From Alkalihalobacillus trypoxylicola (GTDB taxonomy: Bacteria; Bacillota; Bacilli; Bacillales; Bacillaceae_D): a DNA stretch of 64,000 bases. The translations under genes were made by a program, and so were the position numbers. How positions within the stretch are numbered: position 1 is the stretch's first letter; each line of letters begins with the position of its first letter. The stretch spans positions 170,312 through 234,311 of the forward strand of contig NZ_LTAO01000034.1 in assembly GCF_001590785.1 (NCBI RefSeq), given 5' to 3'. The notes beneath the pieces were generated by a model. It was not told the DNA's origin. It did not search any database and saw nothing but the letters and a program-made list of their open reading frames with translations. Positions 17,721 to 27,900 of this stretch are shown here, piece by piece.

Positions 17721-18536
17721 TTAATAAATGACCTCGCTTAATATTATGTCTCCGAGTGGTGTTTCACTTGTTGGGTTTGGTTCAATGGTAATAGCTATCG
17801 TATCAAATGGAATGGAGGGGTCTTCTATAGTGAAGGTTGAAGCACCAGAACCATCCGAGTTCGGTGTAAACGTTCCTGCACGAAATGGCTCGCCGTCTTT
17901 TAAGAGCCATACTTGATAGACCTCTGCTTCATTTGTAGGTGCAAGATTTTCTGCTTGAACAACAAGCTCTCTCTCATTTTCTTTATTAACTAACAATGCG
18001 GTAGCCTGAAAGTTTAATTCTTCACTTGGCTGAAGATTTACCATTCTTTCAAGAGAATCGACTGATACAAATGTCTCTGGAACAGCGGGCGGCTCTTCTC
18101 CAATATTAGCTAATTGATTATAAGAGTATACATTCCCCACTAATGAGAGTATTAGAGCAGCAGCCATGGTTGGAATTAACCATTTGGTTTTTCGACTGCT
18201 TGGAATCGAAGCTTTTTCTAATGGTGTAACCTCTCTTTCAGTTGTATCAGACTGTGAATTTTCTTTATTTATAGTTCCAGGGTCAGCTGCCATGATAGTA
18301 TTGTTCTTTTGGGGAGGCTCATGTTTAAAAACCTCATCTAATACTCTAGCCTTCATTTCTGTAGGAGGTTCTATTGGTTCGACATCGAAACCAAGGTCAT
18401 CCATTAGTGAATGAATTTCTGCTAATTCTTCCTGACAATTAGAGCAGTTCTCTAAATGTTCTTCGAATTGTTTTCTTTCAGATTCTTTTAGATGCTCGTT
18501 ATAATAATCCATTAAACGCTCACAACTATTGCTCAT
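17721..18536 (-). CDS. Anti-sigma factor with zf-HC2 and RskA-like domains
   Basis: A 271-residue single-pass anti-sigma factor. The N-terminal zinc motif is H-x3-C-x2-C (HLENCSNCQ, about residues 28-36), then a polar linker, one membrane helix (WLIPTMAAALILSLVGN, about residues 120-140) and an external RskA-type domain (VYQVWLLKDGEPFRAG, AITIEPN) as in regulators of SigK-type ECF factors. It is expected to sequester the upstream-encoded sigma and release it when the external domain senses a signal. Its ATG at 18536 overlaps the sigma stop codon (ATGA), so translation is coupled; the longer frame to 18638 lies inside the sigma gene and is rejected. Confidence 0.88.
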   Translation of the reverse strand: MSNSCERLMDYYNEHLKESERKQFEEHLENCSNCQEELAEIHSLMDDLGFDVEPIEPPTEMKARVLDEVFKHEPPQKNNTIMAADPGTINKENSQSDTTEREVTPLEKASIPSSRKTKWLIPTMAAALILSLVGNVYSYNQLANIGEEPPAVPETFVSVDSLERMVNLQPSEELNFQATALLVNKENERELVVQAENLAPTNEAEVYQVWLLKDGEPFRAGTFTPNSDGSGASTFTIEDPSIPFDTIAITIEPNPTSETPLGDIILSEVIY

Positions 18537-19096
18537 ATGCTCCCCCCCTTTCCTTGCTCGCTCAATTGCATTTTTCCTTTCAAATGCTTTAGAGCTAATC
18601 GGAGCCTCCCTTTGACTGTGCCCAAAGGAATGCGACAATGATCAGCAATTTTTTGTTGAGACAAACCCTTGAAATAAAATAAATCGATCACAAGCTTTTG
18701 CTCTTCCTTTAGCTGATTAAGCGCTTCTTTAATATATTCTCTCTTTTCTTTCCATTCAATTTGATCTTCTACACTTTGCTCAGAATCCGGCTGTAGTTCA
18801 CGAGCTGTCATATCTGAGACCAGCTCTTTTTTCTTTCTCATATAATCAATAATCGCGTGTCTAGTAATCGTTAATAGCCAACTAGAAAATTTTCCTTTTG
18901 TTTCGTCATAGGAGCTTTTTTGTGTCCAGATTTTCACAAAAATCTCTTGAACAATTTCCTCTGAAGTATGTTTGTCTTGTAGCATTTTATAACTAAAAGA
19001 ATAGAGTAGCTTTACATATCGATCGTAAAGCTCTTCTAGAGCTTGTTTATCACCAAGCTTCATTTTTGCATATATTTTAGCATCTTGTTCTGGCAT
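18533..19096 (-). CDS. ECF-family sigma factor (SigK/RpoE-like)
   Basis: A 187-residue ECF sigma. Region 2 covers ALEELYDRYVKLLYSFSYKM through KTSEEIVQEIFVKIW-like sequence and SWLLTITRHAIIDYMRKKK; region 4 covers LKEEQKLVIDLFYFKGLSQQ through IPLGTVKGRLRLALKHLK. The frame opens at 19156, but the ATG at 19096 has AAGGAG six bases upstream and gives the usual length. The final codons carry the anti-sigma ribosome site and the ATGA overlap. The promoter GTGATC-N17-CGTT at 19236-19210 is shared with the MPKTG gene, supporting self-control. It is divergent from the germinant receptor operon. Confidence 0.92.
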   Translation of the reverse strand: MPEQDAKIYAKMKLGDKQALEELYDRYVKLLYSFSYKMLQDKHTSEEIVQEIFVKIWTQKSSYDETKGKFSSWLLTITRHAIIDYMRKKKELVSDMTARELQPDSEQSVEDQIEWKEKREYIKEALNQLKEEQKLVIDLFYFKGLSQQKIADHCRIPLGTVKGRLRLALKHLKGKMQLSEQGKGGSI

Positions 19097-19209
19097 AGCC
19101 ATCTCCTTTAGACATATAGAATTAAACAAGTGCGATTCATTCATCCTATCCCCCATCTTAGTTTAACGGTAATAGATAAAAAAAGCACATCATAACCCTT
19201 TATTAAAAG

Positions 19210-19236
19210 AACGAATAGGTATTGAAAAAAGATCAC
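19210..19236 (-). promoter_or_regulatory. ECF-type promoter of the second sigma operon
   Basis: GTGATC (19236-19231) and CGTT (19213-19210) on the minus strand are 17 bases apart, identical in elements and spacing to the promoter at 17591-17565. Both -35 elements are preceded by an A-run. Confidence 0.65.
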
Positions 19237-19345
19237 TTTTTTAAATATTTAATCCTTTGAGATAATATCTTGCTTTTAATTGATTGTATAAAAGAAGCAA
19301 AATGAGGGGATTTTAAGGGCAACTTATGAAGAGGCTGTGTAGAAG

Positions 19346-20764
19346 ATGAGTGAAACCTATGATTTAGATAAATTAATAAATACCTTAAATGATCGAACCA
19401 GTGTTAATGCTGATTTGAATAAAGAAGAGATTTACATTCATTCTATTAATAAGCGGGGAGATTTGTACTATTTAGGGCAAGTAAATACAGATAAATATAA
19501 AGAATTTAACGCAGTTCTCCATTCCATTACAACAAAAGAAGAAGAATGTTTTAAAATTGAAGCTGTTTCTTCTTTTTTATATACGGATGCTAACTGGAAT
19601 AACGCTATTACGCAATTATATGAGGGAAATGCATTGCTTTTAATGGAAGATACTCCTTATTATTATTTGTTTAATTTGAAAGAAGAAATGAAGAGAGCAC
19701 TTGAAGATTCATCGAGTGAAAAGATTGTTCGTGGCCCAAAGTTAGCTTTTATTGAAAATCTATCCTTTAATGTCTCTTTAATAAGGCAATTAAATTTTGA
19801 TACGAATATTCAGGTAGAAGAGTTTGTTATACAAAAGAAAACAAAAACGAAAAGGCTACAATATGTTTACCAAAAGGAAAAAACCGATCCTAAAATTATA
19901 AAAGAGTTGAAAAAAAAGCTTCAAGATATTAATACAAGTAACTTTGAAGATTCTGGAATGATAGAAGGGTTTTTAGAGGAAAGGCGTTTTTCGCCGTTTC
20001 CACAGGTACAAAATACGGAACGAGTTGATCGAGCTGTAGCCGCTTTGGATGAAGGGAGAGTGGTTATTTTAGTAGAAGGCTCACCATTTGCCTTAATTAT
20101 ACCAACAACCTTTGATATTTTACTACAATCTCCTGACGATTATTATGAAAGATGGATTGCAGGGTCTTTCATACGATTATTACGTTATATAGCTATCATT
20201 TTTACTTTGTTTTTATCCTCTATTTATATCTCGCTTGTTTCCTTTCATCCTGGTTTATTACCTGATGAACTGGCTCTTACCATAATGAATACAAGGATGG
20301 AGATTCCATTTCCGCCTATTATAGAAGCATTAATTATGGAGGCAACTATTGAATTTTTAAGAGAGGCAGGAATTCGACTGCCAACTCCTCTTGGCCAAAC
20401 GATTGGGCTTGTTGGAGGAGTTATTATCGGACAAGCAGCGGTAGAAGCACATATCGTTAGCTCTGTGATGGTCATTATTATTTCTCTAACGGCTATTGCT
20501 TCATTTTGTGTTCCTCAATATAATTTTGGTTTATCCTTTCGGTTACTTCGATTCGGAACGATTATTTTGGCTGGTCTGTTTGGGTTATACGGAGTAATTT
20601 GTTTTTTAATATTAATCACCATACACTTGGCTAGCTTGCAAAATTTTGGCGTACATTATTTCTCTTTAAAATTGTCTTTAAGAAATCATGAATGGCGTGA
20701 CTTGATTATAAGATTTCCAAAAAGCTTTATTATGAAAAAGGATCAATCTTCTGAAAAGGGGTGA
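19346..20764 (+). CDS. Spore germinant receptor subunit A (GerA/GerKA family)
   Basis: A 472-residue GerA-family protein. A hydrophilic N-terminal domain of ~270 residues (binding module) includes RRFSPFPQVQNTERVDRAVA and VVILVEGSPFALIIP. It precedes several membrane helices starting YERWIAGSFIRLLRYIAI, with the family sequences SFHPGLLPDELALTI, EIPFPPIIEALIME and REAGIRLPTPLGQTIGLVGG. With subunits B and C it forms a receptor in the spore inner membrane that triggers germination. It is the first gene of an A-B-C operon; four bases separate it from the B gene. The nutrient recognised cannot be read from sequence. Such operons are usually transcribed in the forespore by sigma G; no convincing sigma G promoter was seen. 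Confidence 0.94.
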   Translation: MSETYDLDKLINTLNDRTSVNADLNKEEIYIHSINKRGDLYYLGQVNTDKYKEFNAVLHSITTKEEECFKIEAVSSFLYTDANWNNAITQLYEGNALLLMEDTPYYYLFNLKEEMKRALEDSSSEKIVRGPKLAFIENLSFNVSLIRQLNFDTNIQVEEFVIQKKTKTKRLQYVYQKEKTDPKIIKELKKKLQDINTSNFEDSGMIEGFLEERRFSPFPQVQNTERVDRAVAALDEGRVVILVEGSPFALIIPTTFDILLQSPDDYYERWIAGSFIRLLRYIAIIFTLFLSSIYISLVSFHPGLLPDELALTIMNTRMEIPFPPIIEALIMEATIEFLREAGIRLPTPLGQTIGLVGGVIIGQAAVEAHIVSSVMVIIISLTAIASFCVPQYNFGLSFRLLRFGTIILAGLFGLYGVICFLILITIHLASLQNFGVHYFSLKLSLRNHEWRDLIIRFPKSFIMKKDQSSEKG

Positions 20765-20768
20765 TGGT

Positions 20769-21863
20769 TTGGAACATCAAAAAAGTATCTCTACTTACCA
20801 AATGGTAAATGTACTAATTGGATTCATTGTCGGTGTTGGTGTTCTAACGTTACCACGAAATTTAACAAGAGAAGTAGATGGTCCTGATGGCTGGATTTCA
20901 TTAATTATAGCCGCTGTAATTGTTCTTTTGGTTTTATTTTTTATCATTTATATGTTTAATAAGCATAACGTACAGGATTTTCTTGATTATTTATCGTATG
21001 CATATGGTAAATGGTTAGGGAAATTAATGGCCTTCCTATTATCAGTATATTTTGTCATACTAGCGGGCTGGCAGTCTATTACAATGAGCGAAATGGTTCG
21101 TTATTTTTTATTAGAAACAACACCATTTTGGATCATGATTTTACTTATCATTTTGCTTGCCTGTTATTTAGCCGTTTTCTCTATTCAAACAACCGTAAGG
21201 GTTATTTGCTTTTTTGTGCCCTTTAGTCTATTCATTATTTTTCTAATTCTAATGCTTGGCTTTTATGAAGCAGATTTTAAAAATATATTGCCGATTGGAA
21301 GAAGCGGTATAAAATCGATTTTATTTAATGTCAGTAATGCGATTTTACCATTTCAAGGGTTAGAAATTTTCTTTTTCTTTTTTCCTTATTTAATGAATCG
21401 AACGAAGTCAGCCTATAAGTCAGTTAGTATCACCATTTTTATCACAGCCTTTTTATATGTAACAACCTTTCTAATAGTTGTTTCTGTCTTAACGATGTAC
21501 GAAACGAGAACCTTACTTTGGCCGACGATTACGTACACACACTCGGCAGAGAATTTAACCTTCGCGACACAACGTTTAGATTCACTCTTGTTAACGACAT
21601 GGGTACTACAATTTTTTATTACGATTTCTGTTAGTGTAATCTGCTCTTCTTTTTGTCTAAAGAAAATAGCTCCCATTTTAAATCGTAAGCTAGCTGTTTT
21701 TATTATTGGAGCGATCGCTTTTGCAATCGGAATGAGCCTAGAATCGATCCAAGTCATTATAAAAGTGTCTGAGACCTTGCAATATACATTTTTAATCATC
21801 TTTTTTGTTTTACCCTTTATTACTTATCTTTTTGCAAGTATAAGAAGGAGGTTAAGCAGATGA
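20769..21863 (+). CDS. Spore germinant receptor subunit B (GerB family, APC-type transporter fold)
   Basis: A 364-residue polytopic protein with about ten membrane helices. It starts with the GerB/spore permease pattern STYQMVNVLIGFIVGVGVLT and contains LPRNLTREVDGPDGWIS, typical of the GerAB/GerKB subunit, which contacts the germinant. The start is a TTG at 20769, behind AAAAGGGGTGATGG; the ATG at 20764 is out of frame. It lies 4 bases after GerA and overlaps GerC by ATGA, so all three are translated together. Confidence 0.93.
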   Translation: MEHQKSISTYQMVNVLIGFIVGVGVLTLPRNLTREVDGPDGWISLIIAAVIVLLVLFFIIYMFNKHNVQDFLDYLSYAYGKWLGKLMAFLLSVYFVILAGWQSITMSEMVRYFLLETTPFWIMILLIILLACYLAVFSIQTTVRVICFFVPFSLFIIFLILMLGFYEADFKNILPIGRSGIKSILFNVSNAILPFQGLEIFFFFFPYLMNRTKSAYKSVSITIFITAFLYVTTFLIVVSVLTMYETRTLLWPTITYTHSAENLTFATQRLDSLLLTTWVLQFFITISVSVICSSFCLKKIAPILNRKLAVFIIGAIAFAIGMSLESIQVIIKVSETLQYTFLIIFFVLPFITYLFASIRRRLSR

Positions 21864-22978
21864 GAAAGATAGGATTTCTGATGATGTGTGTTTTCTTCTT
21901 ATTTGGCTGCTGGGATAGTAGGAATATTGAACAAATATCAATCGTAGTAGGAATGGGATTAGAGGTTAGTGAGGAGAATGATGAGGACATTAGGCTATTG
22001 GCTCAATATATTCTTCCTTCTGAAAGCTCTGAATTCGGGAATACAGAAAAAAAGCAAGTCACGATTTCAACAGAGGGCTACACGTTACATGAAGCATTAA
22101 GGAAGGTTTCTTTAATGGATAACCCCATTTTAACTGATCATATGCTTGTTTTGATTATTCATGAAGATACATTAGAAAAATGGAACTTAAACCAATTTAT
22201 TAGCCAATTAATCAAAGATGACCATACGAGGAGAAGCGTTTTTGTTTTTTTATCTAAGCAACCAATCAAGGAGCTTTTTGAGATTGATACACCAAAAGGA
22301 ATGATTCCTTCTCGTATTATTGAAGAGCTACTAAGAAATAAAGATAGAAGTGTTGAAATATTAGATAAAGTAACATTAGGAAAAGTTTCTGGGTCTTTAC
22401 AAGCCAATCAATCCTTTGTTCTTCAAAGTATTAGTTCACGAGAGAACAGATTAGAATTAAGTGAAGCCAGAGTGATTGAAAAAGGTCAAATCAAAAATGG
22501 ATCACTATCATTAGAGGAGATATCGGGCTTAAATTGGTTAATAGGGGATATCCAGGGTGGTGTCGAGGAAATAAATTTGAAAGGAGATCGTTATTCTCTT
22601 GAAATCTTTGATGCTAATCTGGAAAAAATGAGCATGAGTGAAAAAGAAGATAAAATTCATATAGATATTCGTGTATCAACCGAAGGGAGGCTTTCTGAGG
22701 ATTGGAATATGAATGAGGATGCCTTTGATGAGTTGTACATAAAAGAAATCGAAAATGGTTTTAAAGAAGAAATTGAGAAAAAAGTTTTTCATATTATCGA
22801 TAAGCTGCAAAATGATTACCAGACCGATCCAATTGGCTTTTTCAAATATGCAAGAATTAAGTTGCCGAGTTTTTGGGAGCAACATGAAGAAGAATGGAAT
22901 CAATATTTTTCGGAAGCGGAAATTAATTTCTCAGCTGATGTCAAAATTACCGATTTTGGTTCAAAAGGACAAAGCTAG
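21860..22978 (+). CDS. Spore germinant receptor subunit C, lipoprotein (GerC family)
   Basis: A 372-residue lipoprotein with the signal peptide MRKIGFLMMCVFFLFGC: lipobox LFGC, with Cys17 expected to be diacylated. It continues with CWDSRNIEQISIVVGMGLEV, a hallmark of the Ger(x)C family, then the mixed alpha/beta domains. The C subunit sits on the outer face of the spore inner membrane and is needed for receptor function. The ATG overlaps the GerB stop. The 290 bases after it, to 23269, contain no gene or clear terminator. Confidence 0.93.
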   Translation: MRKIGFLMMCVFFLFGCWDSRNIEQISIVVGMGLEVSEENDEDIRLLAQYILPSESSEFGNTEKKQVTISTEGYTLHEALRKVSLMDNPILTDHMLVLIIHEDTLEKWNLNQFISQLIKDDHTRRSVFVFLSKQPIKELFEIDTPKGMIPSRIIEELLRNKDRSVEILDKVTLGKVSGSLQANQSFVLQSISSRENRLELSEARVIEKGQIKNGSLSLEEISGLNWLIGDIQGGVEEINLKGDRYSLEIFDANLEKMSMSEKEDKIHIDIRVSTEGRLSEDWNMNEDAFDELYIKEIENGFKEEIEKKVFHIIDKLQNDYQTDPIGFFKYARIKLPSFWEQHEEEWNQYFSEAEINFSADVKITDFGSKGQS

Positions 22979-23269
22979 CTGGTTTTACAATAAGGTTTAA
23001 AAATAGTTCTTTTGGGGTAGTTCTTTTATATGGCGTTTTGGAGAAATGACTCTATACTATCTAATAGCCCTCACCTTTTTCTTGTAATCATAGAGTATTC
23101 AAAGTAGACCGTAAGAAATCGTAGAGGGTGTAATTTGAAGCATATATGTGGCTTATTTGGCAGTATTACTAGCTTTGAATGATAAAAAAGTGGGTATGAA
23201 TAGAGGGTATAAGTATTTCTTTTAAAACTTATCTAACTAACCATATGAAATCTAAAAGGGGATTATTTC

Positions 23270-24160
23270 TTGAAAATTAATGATTATGTTTTACAGTCTA
23301 TCAAGAACAACATGGCGTTCATTCATTTCAACACAAATAAAGAGGTTATAGATGTCAATTATTTATTTGCAGATACTCTAGGATATGATAAAAAAGAGCT
23401 CGAAGGTATACATCATCGTGAATTTTGTTTTCCTGAGTTTTCTGAGACTAAAGAATATGACTTATTTTGGGAGCAATTGCTAAAGGGGAACAGCTTTCAA
23501 AATAAAATTAAAAGAAGAGCAAAAGATGGTAGAGCCATTTGGCTGGAAGCGACCTATATGCCGATTTTTGCAGAAGATCATAAAACCATCCATAGTATTG
23601 CGAAAATTGCCTTTAATATATCAAAAAGACAGGAAGCTAATACGGAGGTCACAGGGCAATTACAAGAAATGTCAATGGAATTAAATCAACTATCTAAAGC
23701 AGGGATTACTCGAAGTGAGGAATTATTTAAGACTGTTAATCATATCGCAGCTCTTTATCAAGGTAATGCAGAAATGGTACATGGATTACAACAAAAAGCG
23801 GAGCAAATATCAAATGTATTACAAACCATCAGTAAATTTTCAAGGCAGACCAATATACTAGCATTAAATGCCGGAATTGAGGCTGCACGGGCAGGAAAGT
23901 ATGGGAATGGATTTAATGTTGTAGCAAAGGAAGTTGGCAAGCTTTCAAAAAGTATTAATGAATCTCTTGAAGAAATAAAATTGGCCATTGATTCTATTAA
24001 TGAAGAAACACTTAAAGTAGGAAAAGGATATAAAGAATTACAGCATGATATCCACCAAGGTCAGCAACAGATGAAGGACACATCAAGTGCATTTATTAGC
24101 ATTTCACAATCTGCTAATCAATTAGATAAGCAAGCCGAGAGAGTAAAGGAAATTGTTTAG
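23270..24160 (+). CDS. Soluble PAS-domain methyl-accepting chemotaxis-type transducer
   Basis: A 296-residue protein with no membrane segment. Residues ~12-120 form a PAS domain with PAC-like end (DGRAIWLEATYMPIFAEDHK). Residues ~170-296 form a short chemoreceptor signalling hairpin with the conserved tip NILALNAGIEAARAG, slightly altered from the consensus [12 protein letters not shown]. Expected to bind CheA/CheW in the cytoplasm and signal redox, oxygen or a bound ligand, like Aer/HemAT-type or McpB-like soluble transducers. The start is TTG with AAAAGGGG nine bases upstream. A terminator follows at 24193. It is much shorter than usual receptors, so the helical bundle is truncated; ligand unknown. 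Confidence 0.85.
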   Translation: MKINDYVLQSIKNNMAFIHFNTNKEVIDVNYLFADTLGYDKKELEGIHHREFCFPEFSETKEYDLFWEQLLKGNSFQNKIKRRAKDGRAIWLEATYMPIFAEDHKTIHSIAKIAFNISKRQEANTEVTGQLQEMSMELNQLSKAGITRSEELFKTVNHIAALYQGNAEMVHGLQQKAEQISNVLQTISKFSRQTNILALNAGIEAARAGKYGNGFNVVAKEVGKLSKSINESLEEIKLAIDSINEETLKVGKGYKELQHDIHQGQQQMKDTSSAFISISQSANQLDKQAERVKEIV

Positions 24161-24192
24161 AATAAGTACTAAAAGAATAGTGAAGCAATAAT

Positions 24193-24230
24193 AAAAAAGT
24201 GGAATGGAGCTTGCTCTGTACCACTTTTTT
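24193..24230 (+). terminator. Terminator after the PAS transducer gene
   Basis: AAAAAAGTGG (24193-24202) pairs with CCACTTTTTT (24221-24230); an inner GGAGC/GCTCT stem extends it. The T-run follows directly. Confidence 0.85.
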
Positions 24231-24793
24231 CTATTTAAAGTTCATTTTATAAAGTATCTTGAAGCTAAGTAGAGGCTAGGCTCTCTTCTGTACGCAAAGT
24301 AATTTATGTCTTGTTTGATAGTAAATATACCCAATTATAAACACTTATAAAATGACAGTATTTTCAATACAAACTTTAAATAATCTCTGTTTTTTTTTAA
24401 ATGATTATTAGTTCATGGGCCTAAAAGGTAAATTCTAAATGGAAGAGATTATATAATAACAAATTATTATTAAAAAATAACATTTTTAAAATGAAAGTAC
24501 TTGCTTAGTTATTTAGAAGTTAATTATTTTTGAATAATAAATATATTTCTGTCACTTTACTGGAACACATATTTATTAAGTGATGAATTCATTTTTTTTA
24601 AAGCATAAGAAGGAAAATCATTTTATGAAATAATGATAAAACCATCGAGAAGTTAAGGGAATTAGAGTTACTTGTTCATTTAATAATACAAGTACTATAT
24701 TTTAGTTAAATAAAGTTATGTGCTAAATGTCCTGTATAATATCAATAAATTTACATTATTTATTACTTATCCGACAATATATCTGGATTGTAT
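24231..24793. other. Long AT-rich gap upstream of the adhesin gene
   Basis: About 560 bases, very AT-rich, with stop codons in all frames; I see no gene, repeat or convincing RNA structure. It may hold regulatory sequence for the giant adhesin, whose best promoter candidate begins at 24794. Confidence 0.5.
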
Positions 24794-24821
24794 TTGACAG
24801 ATTATGTAACGATGCTATTAT
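24794..24821 (+). promoter_or_regulatory. Sigma A-type promoter of the adhesin gene
   Basis: TTGACA (24794-24799), 16 bases, then TATTAT (24816-24821) preceded by TGC, an extended -10. It is 92 bases upstream of the adhesin start and is the best match in the gap. Confidence 0.55.
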
Positions 24822-24912
24822 TTGATGTAAATATATGGACTAATATATCGTTATATGTAAGATAATAACGAATAATAGCCTATATTTACTAATACAATTA
24901 TAGGAGGGTTAT

Positions 24913-27900
24913 ATGAGGGTACAGAGAGATCGAATAAGAAAAGTTTTTATATTTATACTTATTTTCCTGATTTTAATTACCCCTTATGGTCAAGTTTATG
25001 TAAGTGAGGCCACAGCAAAAGAACTTCAAAAAGAGATTATACTTTCTGTAGAGGGGACACCTAGTCAAGAGCAAGTAATTTTAATTGTAGAGTCTGAATA
25101 TTCTGAATTAGAGTATTTAGAAATTAAATTAAATCAAAAAATTCAATATGATGAAAATAAGACAAAAGAGTTAGATCATTTGAATGGTATAAGCTATAAT
25201 TTTGATGATAATATTCTAAAAATTCTTAAAAATAAGGACGAATTTTTATCTGAGAAAGTGTTCTTAACGAATTTAGATTCTGGGGAGAATGTTATTCAAG
25301 TTATTGGTTATCTTTCCGATGGAGAAACAGAAATGATAGACTACGTTATTAATATAGAATCTACTGAAGAACCTTCAAAAGAGGGGGAAGATGACGAGTT
25401 AGTTAATAATGGTAAATTTGAAGTAGCCAAAGAGAGTGATGAAGAAGACAAGTTTTTAAAAAAAGAAGAAGATAGCTTGCCTCACAAAGAAGCCAGCTCT
25501 TTACTTCAAAAAGAAACAAATCAGCATGAAGAAAGCAATGAAAATGAAGATGAGCTTATCTTTACCCCGATGGTAGGAGATTTAAATGTAGATATTGATA
25601 TCTCTCCATTAAATGCTAATGTGCTAGCTGGAAACGATGCAGCTTATAAATTAGTGTTCAAAACGACGGGGGCTATTACTGAGTACAATAATGCAATAAT
25701 TACAGTGGATTTACCAATTTCAAATGAAGTAGGATTTGAGCAATCGTTGTCAGAACTTAGAATAGCTGGTGTCGAACCAACGTTTGATGTAGAAACGAAT
25801 CAGTTAGTGTATCAATTTGACACACTACAAGCAGGACAAACCTATGAAAATATTATTAAATTAACGACTACGAACGGTTTAATAGCGAATGGCACAGGGC
25901 TTGAGGTGCAAGCCTCATTTGAAGCAGATCAATTCGATGAAGTGCAGGATACGGCAACCGTCGTTGTGGATGCTTCAACCACAATCTCTGCGTCTAAGCG
26001 ATATACCGAAGCTAGAGGTAATGATCGTAATATACCTATTCCTAACGCCCAAACGATTTGGGTTATGAATGTCGACATTCCGAAGAATAGTACTGGGCAA
26101 AACTATCTGGAGCCGGGTTCTCAGATTACTGTAGTGGATACGCTTCCAAATGGATTGTCATATCATTCTATGGTTGACGGACCAGAACCGGAGCGAAACG
26201 GTAATGTATTAACTTGGACATTTGAAGCACCAAGTATTGAAGATCAAGAAGCAGCAGAAGAGACATTGTTTAACACGGAGTTAGAGATTGTATTAAGAGT
26301 AGGTAATAATACAGTGGATCAAACGTTGACAAACAATGTTGATGTAACCGCCCAGTTTATTGGTGATGATAATGAGAACAGTGTTAATGCAAATCATAGT
26401 GTAACGATTGCTGATTCTGATCGGGCGACTGGAGAAATACGAGGAAGCGTGTTTATCCCTGGCCATATTGGTCCAATTGATGATAGAGGAAATATTGGTT
26501 CAAATACAAATAGAGATCCAAATCCTCTTGTTTATGACGATGCACTCTTAGCTTTTTATCATAATATTTCTCCCTTACATGAAAGTAATGAAGGAGATTT
26601 TAGAGCGTATACAACTGTTATGAAGATTGATGAGAATTTAGTTTTTAAAGAAATAAGAACAGGGGGAACGGCGGCTAGATTTATATATAGACCAACGAAT
26701 CAATTTCCAGAAGGTGTTCCATTTGTAGATCCCCCTCGCTTTAATATTGAGGCGGATGTGAATGGAGAACGACTAGTCTTAATTGAAAATGCTGATATTG
26801 GAAGAATTTACAGTAGAAGTGACCTAGGAATTGAAGCAGATGCAAGAGTCGGTGCGATATATTTGGATTTTACCCATGCTCCTAGTGGCATGGGTGGGGC
26901 TCATCCAACATACTATTTTGAGGTTGAACCAGGCTATGTTGGAAGTGTAACAAACGAATTTGATGTATTTGGTATCGGGGGAGCAGGCACTCGTTTTGGC
27001 GAAGGTACTGGTGGCAGGCATTACGGTTCAAATACAATTGCCATTCCACGCTCTGCACAAATTGCTCCACGACCAACGAATCAACCGCCCATTGCTACGG
27101 TGGATGTAGAATTAACAAATCATCAAGGATCCTATGTTGATTTTGGTGATAACCGTATGCGAGTGAACTTTACTACGGAAAATAGTTCTACATTAGCGAT
27201 GAGTGAGCCATTAGAGGCTATGGTGTTATTACCACCTGGTGTCACCCTATCTGATGATCCAGAAGCTGAATTTATCAATGCGGATGGAAGAGCTTCAGGT
27301 GGATCACATGATATTGTAAGTGATAATTACAATGATACAGGGCGACAGCTTGTTAAGTTTAGTTGGACAGATCGTCTCCTTAGACCAGGTAATAATATAG
27401 CCTCTGAGATTAATATCCAGATCAATGAAGGGACAGCGAATGTCCTTACCTTTGATGTTTATGGTTTCTCAGGAGATGAGACATTAACGGTCCCATCTGT
27501 TGATAATCCTGGACAAACAGATACCGTTTTACAAACGGATTCAGAGGATTTAAATGAGAATGGAAACACTGACCAACCTCGTTTGAAATCAGGCAACGAA
27601 TATTATATGAGTGGTCAGTATAATATCCAGACAGAGAAGCTTGTCAGAGGAGAATTAGATGAGTCGTTTACGACGTTTGGAAGAACGGTTCCTGGAGGGG
27701 CCATTGATTATCAATTAACCCTAACGAATACAACCGGAAGTACGATCTCTACGATGACATTGATGGATGTATTACCATCTATTGGTGACTTAGGGATTAC
27801 GGATAATATTGACCGTGGTAGTCAATTCACACCGCAGCTGACAGAAGCGATTCAGCTTCCGTCACAATGGACAGAGCGAGTGGATGTTTATTATAGTACA

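Noticed and set aside
19257..19345. Sigma G promoter for the germinant receptor operon
   Set aside because: Expected from family knowledge, but no pair of elements close to the sigma G consensus with correct spacing was found.
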